DNA of 33,788 nucleotides from Candidatus Hebobacteria bacterium. Its GTDB lineage: Bacteria; Armatimonadota; Hebobacteria; Hebobacterales; Hebobacteraceae. This document shows, piece after piece, positions 1-7,777 of the stretch (its first letter is position 1; each line of letters starts with the position of its first letter). The stretch covers positions 1 through 33,788 of the forward strand of contig JALGTG010000024.1 in assembly GCA_029821495.1 (NCBI GenBank), in the 5' to 3' direction. The notes under the pieces are model-generated. The model did no database searches. It was given only the letters and a program-made list of their open reading frames with translations, and was not told the DNA's origin. Both the position numbers and the translations under genes were made by a program.

Positions 1-577
1 ACAGGGGGCGCGTGTCGGCGGACTCGGGGATGACGAAGCTCTGCGCCTGTCGGGCCTTCTCTCGCTCCTCCCTCAAGAAGATCAGGTGCATGGCGATTCC
101 GATGAGGAAGGCGAAGGCGACGGCGCCGATGGCGCGGGCGAGGCCGAGCTGGAAGCCGAGGACGCGGGCGGTGAGGATGATGGCGAGGACGTTGATGGCG
201 GGGCCGGAGTAGAGGAAGGCGGTGGCGGGGCCGATGCCGGCGCCGCGGGTGTAGATGCCGGCGAAGAGGGGGAGGACGGTGCAGGAGCAGACGGCGAGGA
301 TGGTCCCGGAGACGGAGGCGACGGAGTAGGAGAGTAGCTTGTTGGCGGTGGGGCCGAAGTACTTCATGACCGACTCTTTGCTGACGAAGACGGCGATGGC
401 GCCGGCAATGAAGAGGGCGGGGACGAGGCAGAGGAGGACGTGCTCGCGGGCGTACTCGTGGAGCATGGCGAAGGCCTCGAGGATGGAGGCCTGGACGCGG
501 CCGCTGCCGACGGGCAGGAAGTAGGCGGCGAGGAAGGCGGCGAGGAGGAGGATGAATTGTCGGAGTCTGGTGCTCAT
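1..577 (-). CDS. ArsP/DUF318-type permease, partial (3' end beyond window)
   Basis: This reading frame is missing from the ORF track because it runs off the window edge. It is open from an ATG at 577 down to base 1, giving about 192 residues. The protein starts MSTRLRQFILLL and has several hydrophobic segments. It carries the family hallmark CSCTVLPLFAGI followed by a SGPAINVLA segment, typical of the DUF318/YraQ/ArsP permeases. ArsP members export trivalent organoarsenicals across the inner membrane. The start codon overlaps the arsM stop in an ATGA (574-577), so the two are probably translationally coupled. Lying directly after an arsenite methyltransferase, it plausibly exports methylated arsenic. 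The substrate is inferred from context; the family assignment is firm. Confidence 0.85.
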   Translation of the reverse strand, partial: MSTRLRQFILLLAAFLAAYFLPVGSGRVQASILEAFAMLHEYAREHVLLCLVPALFIAGAIAVFVSKESVMKYFGPTANKLLSYSVASVSGTILAVCSCTVLPLFAGIYTRGAGIGPATAFLYSGPAINVLAIILTARVLGFQLGLARAIGAVAFAFLIGIAMHLIFLREEREKARQAQSFVIPESADTRPL

Positions 578-1365
578 GGGCTGGGCTTGCGGCCGGTGAC
601 ACGTAGGCTGGTGACGACGCCCTCGAGGTCGGAGGCGGTGATGCCGGCGGAGCAGCAGTCGCCGGCGAGGAGCTTGGAGGCGTCGGCCGCCGAGGCGACC
701 TGGATGTCGTCGAAACCGGCGGCCTCGATGGCCGCGAGGTAGTCGGCGCGGCTGATGGCGCCGGAGATGCAGGAGCAGTAGGCGTCCGAGTCCCCCTTGA
801 GGGCGTCGGGCAGGGGGCCATCGAGGACGATGTCGGCGATGGCGATGCGGCCGCCGGGCTTGAGGACGCGGACGATCTCGCGAAAGGCTTTCGGCTTGTC
901 GGGCACTAGGTTGAGGACGCAGTTGCTGATGACGAGGTCAACGGAGGCGTCCGCGACGGGGAGCGCCTCAATATCGCCGAGACGGAATTCGACGTTGGCG
1001 CAGCCGGCCTTCTGGGCGTTGGCGCGGGCTTGCTCGATCATCTCGGGGGTCAGGTCTACTCCGATGACGCGGCCGGTGGGGCCGACGCGGGCGGCGGCGA
1101 GGAAGGCGTCGAAGCCGGCCCCCGATCCGAGGTCGAGGACGGTGTCGCCGGGGGAGATGGTCGCGAGTGCAAGCGGGTTGCCGCAGCCGAGGCTCAGATC
1201 AACGCCCTCGGGCAGGGCGGCCAGGTCCTCCGGGGAGTAGCCGATCTGTTCGGCGGCGCTCTGACTTCCGGTGCAACAGGGGTCGGCGTCTCCGCAGCAT
1301 GGCTGCTTTTCCTGAGAGGCGATAGCGCCGTAGCGGCGCTTCACCCACTGCTTCTCACGAGACAT
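574..1365 (-). CDS. arsM: Arsenite S-adenosylmethionine methyltransferase ArsM
   Basis: A 263-residue class I SAM-dependent methyltransferase. The SAM-binding motif I is DLGSGAGFD. An N-terminal double-cysteine cluster (PCCGDADPCC), a Cys in SNCVLNLVPDK and a Cys pair in the AYCSCISGAIS segment match the conserved cysteines that bind As(III) in ArsM. The enzyme converts arsenite to methylated arsenicals. The start ATG at 1365 follows GGAGGAG at good spacing and lies three bases after the preceding ORF's stop. It is the third gene of an arsR-led operon and is coupled to the downstream permease. Length and motifs are normal for the family. Confidence 0.95.
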   Translation of the reverse strand: MSREKQWVKRRYGAIASQEKQPCCGDADPCCTGSQSAAEQIGYSPEDLAALPEGVDLSLGCGNPLALATISPGDTVLDLGSGAGFDAFLAAARVGPTGRVIGVDLTPEMIEQARANAQKAGCANVEFRLGDIEALPVADASVDLVISNCVLNLVPDKPKAFREIVRVLKPGGRIAIADIVLDGPLPDALKGDSDAYCSCISGAISRADYLAAIEAAGFDDIQVASAADASKLLAGDCCSAGITASDLEGVVTSLRVTGRKPSP

Positions 1366-1368
1366 GGG

Positions 1369-1704
1369 TCACTCTCCTCCGTTGGGCTGGTGGTCCTGAG
1401 GGATCGGGTGGTAGGCAATCGGCTCGGAGCGCAGCTCCCGCGCCCAGCGGCGGACCCGTGTGAGGACGGGCTGCAACTGTCCCGAGGGATCGCCCCGTTG
1501 GGCGAGCAGGTGGCCGAGCATCATCACGTTGGCCTGCACGCCGGGGGGACACCAGGTGTCCTTGGGGTCGAAGGTGTGTAGGCCGGGAGGGGGGAGGTCG
1601 GATTCGCGATACTGGCACCACTGTCCGGTCTCGACACCGAGCGCGGAGCAGATGGGATAGCACGGGCACTGGATGGACTGGTCTGTTCCGGACTTGGCGT
1701 TCAT
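1369..1704 (-). CDS. Small cysteine-rich protein in ars operon, unknown function
   Basis: A 111-residue ORF between arsR and arsM. I do not recognise the family. Its start overlaps the arsR stop by four bases (ATGA at 1701-1704) and its stop sits three bases before arsM, so its place in the operon argues for a real gene. Five cysteines fall at residues 13, 15, 19, 30 and 52 (CPCYPIC, then QWC and TWC), and the remaining ~55 residues have none. It has no signal peptide or membrane segment. A thiol-based arsenic- or metal-binding role is a context inference; an unrelated redox or scaffold role is possible. Confidence 0.75.
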   Translation of the reverse strand: MNAKSGTDQSIQCPCYPICSALGVETGQWCQYRESDLPPPGLHTFDPKDTWCPPGVQANVMMLGHLLAQRGDPSGQLQPVLTRVRRWARELRSEPIAYHPIPQDHQPNGGE

Positions 1705-2039
1705 CTGCTGGTCTGAAGCTGAAGTGCGAGTGAGTCGGCGGCGGCGAGTTGGCCGGCGAGGAAGGCGCGCATGTAATCAATGGCCCTGAAGATGCGCTTG
1801 TCGCGGACGCGGTAGTAGACGGAGTGGCCTTCGCGGCGGGTCTGGACGAGGCCGGCGCGGCGGAGGGCGGCGAGGAGTTGGGAGAGGTTGGACTCGCTGA
1901 CACCGACCTGGGGGGCGAGGCGGCAGACGCACTCCTCCCCATCGCGAAGGAGGTCTAGGACTTTCATGCGTGCGGGGTGGCCCATGGCCCTGCAGACGGC
2001 GGCGTGGAGCTGGTAGATGCGATCATCGGAGAGTGTCAT
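1701..2039 (-). CDS. arsR: ArsR/SmtB-family transcriptional repressor
   Basis: A 112-residue winged-helix regulator. MGHPARMKVLDLL is the typical ArsR-family helix. The recognition region VGVSESNLSQLLAALR and the wing GHSVYYRVRD are both present. The metalloid site is visible as ECVCRL (Cys37, Cys39), with Cys16 as a possible third thiol ligand. Such repressors leave DNA when As(III) or Sb(III) binds. It heads the operon and lies just downstream of an excellent promoter whose start region is covered by a 9-bp inverted repeat, consistent with autorepression. ATG at 2039 is the only sensible start. Confidence 0.95.
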   Translation of the reverse strand: MTLSDDRIYQLHAAVCRAMGHPARMKVLDLLRDGEECVCRLAPQVGVSESNLSQLLAALRRAGLVQTRREGHSVYYRVRDKRIFRAIDYMRAFLAGQLAAADSLALQLQTSR

Positions 2040-2041
2040 TC

Positions 2042-2073
2042 CCGCAATACCTCATATCCGCTGAGTATTGCGG
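2042..2073 (-). promoter_or_regulatory. Probable ArsR operator (9-bp inverted repeat)
   Basis: The arms CCGCAATAC (2042-2050) and GTATTGCGG (2065-2073) are perfect inverted repeats separated by 14 bases. The element starts immediately after the -10 box and covers the expected transcription start and leader of arsR. A repressor bound here would block transcription initiation. Assignment to ArsR is inferred from position. Confidence 0.75.
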
Positions 2074-2102
2074 ATTATAGCAGAAAGGGGGAGGGCTGTC
2101 AA
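2074..2102 (-). promoter_or_regulatory. Sigma-70 promoter of the ars operon
   Basis: On the minus strand a perfect TTGACA (2102-2097) is separated by exactly 17 bases from a perfect TATAAT (2079-2074). The predicted start is near 2067, inside the inverted repeat and about 28 bases before the arsR ATG. A full-consensus promoter fits a strong operon held down by a repressor. Confidence 0.85.
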
Positions 2103-2268
2103 GTCTCTGAGATGGGTGTTGGGCGGGCGGTGCGCGCGTATGCGGCCGATGAGGTCGGCAATGGGTGCGAGGCGAGGCGCAGGATGGCTGCGGTGGGATG
2201 CCGAAGGCGGGGGTGGACTGGGCGGGGTGGAGGAGGGACAGCGGACAGTGCAGGAGGAGGAGGAGGCG

Positions 2269-2715
2269 ATGGAGCTGAGACAAGACATGCTGACTCATGG
2301 GGTGAACGTCGTGGCGGCGGAGGACGCGGGGAAGCGGCGGGGGCTGGCGGTTGCGTGGGCAACGCAGGTGGCGAAGGATCGCGTCGTCATCTCTGTGGGC
2401 GAGCACAGCGCTACGCGAGAGCTGATACTGGCGTCGAAGGCGTTCGGGCTGAGCGTGCTGAGGCGGGACCAGCTGGAGGTGGCGCGCAGGTTCGGGACGC
2501 AGTCGAGCCGGGATGTTGACAAGTTCGAGGGGATAGGGTTCCACGCGGGGGAGACGGGGTCGCCGCTGCTGGACGAGTGTGGGGCTGCGTTCGATTGTGT
2601 TGTGGATGCGGTGTACGACCAGGGATGGCAGAAGCTGATAGTGGGGCGGATCGTGGGGGCCGAGTTTGCGGAGGAGGAGTACGAGCCATTGCTGTATCGA
2701 CAGGGGGACTACTGA
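2269..2715 (+). CDS. Flavin reductase-like (FMN-binding split barrel) protein
   Basis: A 148-residue protein of the flavin reductase-like split-barrel family. Seen motifs are GVNVVAAEDAGKRRGLAVAWATQVA near the N-terminus, the SKAFGLSVLR strand, RFGTQSSRDVDKF and the late VIGRIV-type strand VGRIVGAEF. Such proteins bind FMN and reduce flavin or accept electrons from partners. The ORF track begins at 2068, but the family match starts only after 2269 and that ATG is preceded by a long GGAGGAGG stretch, so 2269 is preferred. It is divergent from arsR and separated from the next cassette by a promoter, so no partner is evident. Substrate unknown. Confidence 0.8.
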   Translation: MELRQDMLTHGVNVVAAEDAGKRRGLAVAWATQVAKDRVVISVGEHSATRELILASKAFGLSVLRRDQLEVARRFGTQSSRDVDKFEGIGFHAGETGSPLLDECGAAFDCVVDAVYDQGWQKLIVGRIVGAEFAEEEYEPLLYRQGDY

Positions 2716-2752
2716 GGGAGCCATTGCTGTATCGACAGGGGAACTACTGAGG
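2683..2752 (+). repeat. 35-bp tandem duplication across the stop of the flavin reductase gene
   Basis: The unit starting GAGCCATTGCTGTATCGACA occurs at 2683-2717 and again at 2718-2752 with one G/A difference. The first copy encodes the gene's last residues and TGA. Because 35 is not a multiple of three, the second copy lies out of frame after the stop and is non-coding. Confidence 0.95.
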
Positions 2753-2903
2753 GAGTCGTTGGGGGCGGCTGTGGGGGGATGCAGCGAGCGCGATGGGGGG
2801 CCGGGGATGGGGGCAGGAAAAGCGTTGTGAGGCAGTACTAGAGAGAAGGTGAGGGGCATGGCGGTGACGAAGGGGGGAGCGAGTTACGGAGGGCCCTCGC
2901 GGA

Positions 2904-2933
2904 TTGACTTCGGGCCCTGCGGCGTGCTAGGAT
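2904..2933 (+). promoter_or_regulatory. Probable sigma-70 promoter of the giant FtsX cassette
   Basis: TTGACT (2904-2909) and TAGGAT (2928-2933) are separated by 18 bases. The expected start near 2940 leaves a short leader containing GGGAGG before the ATG at 2984, which supports that start rather than the track's 2849. Confidence 0.55.
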
Positions 2934-2983
2934 GGCCGGCGATGAGGCCCAGTGAGAACTGCCTAAGCGGGAGGCGACGTGAT

Positions 2984-5900
2984 ATGAGAGCGGGACGAGG
3001 GTGCGGACTGCACGGCGGGGGAGAGTCCGGGTGTCGCGCAGCGGCACCGCTCAGCAGACTCCTGCTCGTAGCATTGGCCGGCGCGCTCGTGGGGTTGATG
3101 AGCGCGCCGTCTTCGTTTGCGATACTGGGGAAGAAGGAGCCGACCGCGGAGCAGCAGGAGTGGTGGCCCAAGTTTGCGGGTGAGGTGGACATAGAGAATC
3201 TGGAGAAGCACGTCACGCGGATGAGCGATTTCAGTCCGCGTCTGGCGGGATATCCGGGGTCGGAGCTTGCCGCGCAGTACATCGTGGACCAGATCGAGGG
3301 GATGGGGGTGGCGGATGCGAGCAAGCAGGAGATCACGGAGGATGCGCTGGGTCCGAAGCTGCCCTATAGGGAGAGCTACTGGGTGACGGTGCCGTGGGTG
3401 CACGGGCAGCCGACGCTGGAGGTGCTGGATGGCGGGGAGGTGGTGGACAGCTATGATGTGTACCCGCTATGGCCGAACCTGGTGCGGACATCGCAGCTTC
3501 CGGAGGGTGGGAAGGAGTTCCGGCTGATAGACGGGGAGGACGGGAAGCTGGCGCGGTTCAACGGCCTGGACGTGGTGGGGACGGCGGTTCTGATGGACTT
3601 CAACAGCGGGTCGAACTGGCTGAACGCGCCGCGGCTTGGGGCGGAGGCCCTGGTGTTCGTGGAGCCGGAGACGACGACGCGGGGGGAGGCGGAGACGAAG
3701 TTCCTGCGGATTCCGATCAACATTCCACGATTCTGGGTGAGCCGGCGCGACGCGTATCACCTGCAAGCGCGGCTGAAGTCGGAGCCGGAGGTGCAGATCA
3801 GGCTGAAGTGCAAGATGACGTGGGAGCGGAAGCCTGCGTGGAACGTGGTGGCGGAGATACCGGGCACGGATGAGAAGCTGAAGGAGCAGACGGTCTACCT
3901 GACGGCTTACTATGACTCGATGTCGGTGGTGCCGCAGCTTTCGCCTGGTGCGGAGAGCGCGTCGGGGGCGGCGGCGCTGCTGGAGCTGACGCGAGTTCTG
4001 AAGAAGTACCCGCCGAAGCGGACGGTGCGGGTGGTGTTCAACGGGGCGCACTTCCTGGGGCTGGCCGGGGTGCGTAACTTCGTGGCGACGCATCTGGACG
4101 AGTTGACGGAGGGGACGCGGGTAGATAAGCCTGCGAAGTTCCTGGGACTGATACCTTACACGAAGACCGTCAGGGAGAAGATGAACGTTAATCTATTCCT
4201 GGCGGTTGATTTCTCGACGCAGAACGACAAGGTGGGCGTGTTCTACAAGGGGATGTTCTACGATCAGCGCGAGGACACGGATATCAGCCGGCATTTCTCG
4301 GACTTCGCGCGGACGCTGAGAGAGAACGCGACGCTGATGGGGTACTGGGGGACGAACCATGCGTCGTTTGCGGATGGGGTGAATCCGATCTACGGGAAGC
4401 CGTGGCGGACGTTCATCTTCGGGAAGATCGCGCTGGACAACGAGCCGATTACACTGGGAGGAGGCAGAGGGGCGGCCTTCGTGACGACGGACGATGCGCG
4501 GCCTCGGGTAGACACGCCGTTCGACACAGTTGAGTGGGTGAACTTCCAGAACCTGACGCGACAGACGCAGTTTCTGGCGGCGACGATGTGGGACATTGTG
4601 ACGGACCCGAAGATGCCGGTGGACAAGGAGCCGTCGTTCCACCGGATGTCGGTGACGGGGGGGTTCGCGGAGCTATCGGCGCGGGCGCTGGCGTTCGATC
4701 CGACTCGGAGCATTGTGGCGGACAAGGTGATTGACGGGACGATGGTGGTCGCGCGGATGTCGGACTCGACGCTGATGGGGACGCGCGGGGACCTGGTGGA
4801 GATCGTGGACTCGGAGGGGCGATCGCACTTCTGGGGTTATCCGACGATCAATGCTTACGGCTGGCGGAAGCCGAGCTACATCGAGGCGTATCACACGGAC
4901 CCGAAGACCGGCCATATAGACTATGCGCCGGACCGGGGGCCGATGGGGAACCGGAACCACCCTCGGGATCCGACGGAGTTCTTCATCACGTCTGGGAAGA
5001 AGGACTTCACAATAGTCGTGTTCGAGTGCGTACCGATCGCGATGTACGACCTGGTGGACCCGCAGAGCTTGACGACGCTGAGGTACATCAAGGTCTACGA
5101 CGGGCTGACGGATGCGGAGCCGCGGCGGTATGGGTTGACGGTGCCGCACCCCGAGCCGTGGCGGGGCCACGTGGAGGATGTGGCGCTGGTATTTGCGGAC
5201 AAGACGCCGGAGAACCCAGCGCGAGTGAAGGTGATGATGGGGCTGGGGGCGGGCTCGGTGCGGATGTTGCTGCTGGATGCTTCGACGGTCAGCGAGAAGA
5301 ACCCGCAGGGGCTGGGATACCTTGCGGATAAGCCGTTTGCGCTGCCGCACACGCCGCTGCGCGTGACGGAGGATATGTGGGCGCTGGACGAGATGCGGAT
5401 GCAGAAGCTGGCCGGCTTCCGGATCGTTAACGATATTGTGTGGAAGCATCACGCCAAGGCGAAGGAGCTGCTGGAGGAGGCGAAGGCGGCGCTGGCTGCA
5501 CGGGACTATAGGCTGACGGATGCGAAAGCGCGTGCGGCGTGGGGGTATGAGGCGCGGGCTTATCCGGCGGTGCTGTCGACGATGAACGATGTGGTGAAGG
5601 GGGTGCTGTTCTACCTGGCGCTGATGCTGCCGTTCGCGTTCTTCGTGGAGCGGTTGGTGTTTGCGTTTCCGAACTTGCGGCTGCAGATTGTGGGGTTCGT
5701 GGCGATCTTCGCTGCGATCTGCCTGGTGTTCAGCTTCATCCACCCGGCGTTTGAGATCACGACCAACCCGTGGATCGTGCCGCTTGCGTTTATCATGGTG
5801 GCGCTGAGCGTGCTGGTGATCGCGCTGGTGACGATGAAGTTCGAGGACCAGCTCAAGAAGATGCAGATGCAGGTGTCGGGCGTGCACCGCGCGGACATCG

Positions 5901-7732
5901 GGCGGATGAGCGTGGCGGCGGCGGCGTTCTCGCTGGGGATCAGCAACATGCGTAAGCGGCGCGCGCGGACGGTGTTCACGTGCCTTACGCTGGTGCTTCT
6001 GACGTTCACGGTGCTGTCGTTCACATCGGTGAAGACGGGGACGAAGTACAACGAGCGGCGGGCGAAGGGGAAGCCGGCGTATCAGGGGCTGCTGGTGCGG
6101 AACGCGATGTGGGAGCCGCTGGAAGAGTCGGCCTACCGGGTGTTGAACGACGAGTTTGGGCGAGAGCGCGCGGTGGCACCGCGGGCGTGGTTCTTCACAT
6201 CGAAGACTGAGGAGCAGTCGTTCATCCAGATCAGCACGGATGCGACCGATACGAAGTACGATGCGCGGGCGGTGACGGGGCTGAGCCCGGCGGAGAAGGA
6301 GGTGACCGGGCTGGGGAAGGGGGCGACGCTGAGGGCGGGGCGGTGGTTCGAGCCGGGGGATGTGCATGTGGCGATAATCCCGACGGGAATGGCGGAGGAG
6401 TTCCACATTGAGCCGGAGGATGTGGGGAAGGTAAAGATCTTCCTCGGTGGGGTGCCACACGATCTAATCGGGATCCTGGATGCGAGCCATGCGAAGCGTG
6501 CGGTGGATCTGGACCAGGAGCCGCTAACGCCGGTGGACTGGATACAGATGCAGAGGATGTCGCGGCAAGGAGGTGGGGGCGGCGGAGGGCAGCAGGGCCA
6601 GAGGACAGGTTTCCAGGAGTATCTGCACTTGTCGCCGGACCAGGTGGTGTTCATCCCGTTCGAGACGGCGCTGAACCTGGGTGCGGAAGTGGAGTCGGTG
6701 GCGGTGAGCTTCGGGCAAACGAAGCCGGGGGAGGCGGTGGACGCGGCGTTGGCGGCGGAAGTAGAGAAGCAGGCGCAGGAGGTAAGGGAGACGCTGTGGG
6801 GGCTGATGCCGCGGCTTGGGTTCAACCTGTACGCGGGGACGGGAGATGAGATTCGGAAGTGGAGTGCGATCGGGCGGACGTCGATCATCGGGATGGGAGA
6901 CGTGCTGATCCCGATTCTGATCGCGGCGCTGATCGTGTTGAATACGATGCTTGGTGCGGTCTACGAGCGGGTGCGGGAGATCCACATCTTCAGCTCGATC
7001 GGGCTGGCGCCGAGTCACATTGGGATGCTGTTCCTGGCGGAATCTTTCGTGTATGCGATTCTGGGGGCGATCTTTGGGTATCTGATCGGGCAAGGGACTG
7101 CGAAGCTGATCACAGTGTTCGACATACTGCCCGGTCTCTACCTGAACTACTCGTCGGTGGCGGCGGTGGCTTCGACGACGGTGGTGATCGGGGTGGTGAT
7201 GCTCTCGACGCTGTATCCGGCGCGGAAGGCGTCGGAGGTGGCGACGCCGGCGATCGAGCGGAGCTGGCAGCTGCCGGATGCGGTGGGGGATAGCTGGGAC
7301 ATACCGCTGCCGTTTGCTGTTACGGGCGATCAGGCGATAGCGCTGTCGCACTTCATGATGGAGTGGTTCCAGGCGTACGAGGAGTACTCGGTCGGGGACT
7401 TCGTGACGCAGGATGTGAAGTCGTGGGAGGAGCCGAGCGAGCACGGGACTTCGTATATCATCGAGCTGATGGCGTGGCTGGCTCCGTTCGACTTGGGGGT
7501 GAGCCAGAAGGTGCAGCTTCGGACCGTTCCGACGGACATGGAGGATGTGTTCGAGATAATGATGCACCTGGAGCGGGTGAGCGGGGACGTTTCGTCGTGG
7601 CAGCGTGTGAATCGACGGTTCCTGAATACGCTTCGGAAGCAGTTCCTGATCTGGCGAACGCTGAGGTCTGAGGAACGGGATCGGTACCTGAGTCTGAGCG
7701 CGGCGCCGGGGACGGCCGAGGCGGCTTCGTAG
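2984..7732 (+). CDS. Giant FtsX/MacB-type permease fused to a degenerate M28-peptidase-like domain
   Basis: A protein of 1582 residues. The start at 2984 is chosen because GGGAGG precedes it and it opens directly into a signal-like segment (SRLLLVALAGALVGL, ending near residue 46). Residues ~60-530 align with M28 aminopeptidases, yet the usual ligands look lost: HxD reads YYDS (310), GAEE reads GAHF (353-357) and the late YHTPxDT reads RVDTPFDT (508). A second ectodomain runs to ~residue 800, then a helical stretch. Three membrane helices (~873-950), one at ~995 after RKRRAR, a MacB-like extracytoplasmic domain, and three FtsX-type helices (~1306-1414, with MLGAVYERVREIHIFSSIG) follow. About 160 cytoplasmic residues end it. 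It probably works with the downstream ATPase as an ABC-type mechanotransducer or exporter. The substrate is not visible. Confidence 0.85.
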   Translation: MRAGRGCGLHGGGESGCRAAAPLSRLLLVALAGALVGLMSAPSSFAILGKKEPTAEQQEWWPKFAGEVDIENLEKHVTRMSDFSPRLAGYPGSELAAQYIVDQIEGMGVADASKQEITEDALGPKLPYRESYWVTVPWVHGQPTLEVLDGGEVVDSYDVYPLWPNLVRTSQLPEGGKEFRLIDGEDGKLARFNGLDVVGTAVLMDFNSGSNWLNAPRLGAEALVFVEPETTTRGEAETKFLRIPINIPRFWVSRRDAYHLQARLKSEPEVQIRLKCKMTWERKPAWNVVAEIPGTDEKLKEQTVYLTAYYDSMSVVPQLSPGAESASGAAALLELTRVLKKYPPKRTVRVVFNGAHFLGLAGVRNFVATHLDELTEGTRVDKPAKFLGLIPYTKTVREKMNVNLFLAVDFSTQNDKVGVFYKGMFYDQREDTDISRHFSDFARTLRENATLMGYWGTNHASFADGVNPIYGKPWRTFIFGKIALDNEPITLGGGRGAAFVTTDDARPRVDTPFDTVEWVNFQNLTRQTQFLAATMWDIVTDPKMPVDKEPSFHRMSVTGGFAELSARALAFDPTRSIVADKVIDGTMVVARMSDSTLMGTRGDLVEIVDSEGRSHFWGYPTINAYGWRKPSYIEAYHTDPKTGHIDYAPDRGPMGNRNHPRDPTEFFITSGKKDFTIVVFECVPIAMYDLVDPQSLTTLRYIKVYDGLTDAEPRRYGLTVPHPEPWRGHVEDVALVFADKTPENPARVKVMMGLGAGSVRMLLLDASTVSEKNPQGLGYLADKPFALPHTPLRVTEDMWALDEMRMQKLAGFRIVNDIVWKHHAKAKELLEEAKAALAARDYRLTDAKARAAWGYEARAYPAVLSTMNDVVKGVLFYLALMLPFAFFVERLVFAFPNLRLQIVGFVAIFAAICLVFSFIHPAFEITTNPWIVPLAFIMVALSVLVIALVTMKFEDQLKKMQMQVSGVHRADIGRMSVAAAAFSLGISNMRKRRARTVFTCLTLVLLTFTVLSFTSVKTGTKYNERRAKGKPAYQGLLVRNAMWEPLEESAYRVLNDEFGRERAVAPRAWFFTSKTEEQSFIQISTDATDTKYDARAVTGLSPAEKEVTGLGKGATLRAGRWFEPGDVHVAIIPTGMAEEFHIEPEDVGKVKIFLGGVPHDLIGILDASHAKRAVDLDQEPLTPVDWIQMQRMSRQGGGGGGGQQGQRTGFQEYLHLSPDQVVFIPFETALNLGAEVESVAVSFGQTKPGEAVDAALAAEVEKQAQEVRETLWGLMPRLGFNLYAGTGDEIRKWSAIGRTSIIGMGDVLIPILIAALIVLNTMLGAVYERVREIHIFSSIGLAPSHIGMLFLAESFVYAILGAIFGYLIGQGTAKLITVFDILPGLYLNYSSVAAVASTTVVIGVVMLSTLYPARKASEVATPAIERSWQLPDAVGDSWDIPLPFAVTGDQAIALSHFMMEWFQAYEEYSVGDFVTQDVKSWEEPSEHGTSYIIELMAWLAPFDLGVSQKVQLRTVPTDMEDVFEIMMHLERVSGDVSSWQRVNRRFLNTLRKQFLIWRTLRSEERDRYLSLSAAPGTAEAAS

Positions 7733-7777
7733 GGTTACGAGACGGAGGCGAGGCGGATTGAGACCGACGAGAGGTAG

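Noticed and set aside
2849-2983. Upstream start of the giant FtsX ORF as given in the track
   Set aside because: The extra 45 residues cross a likely promoter and precede the signal-like segment; ATG 2984 has a proper ribosome site.
4673-6460. 595-residue minus-strand ORF opposite the giant FtsX gene
   Set aside because: It is rich in Arg, His and Pro with no domain, and lies fully antisense to a gene with clear FtsX motifs. Long antisense frames are expected at this GC content.
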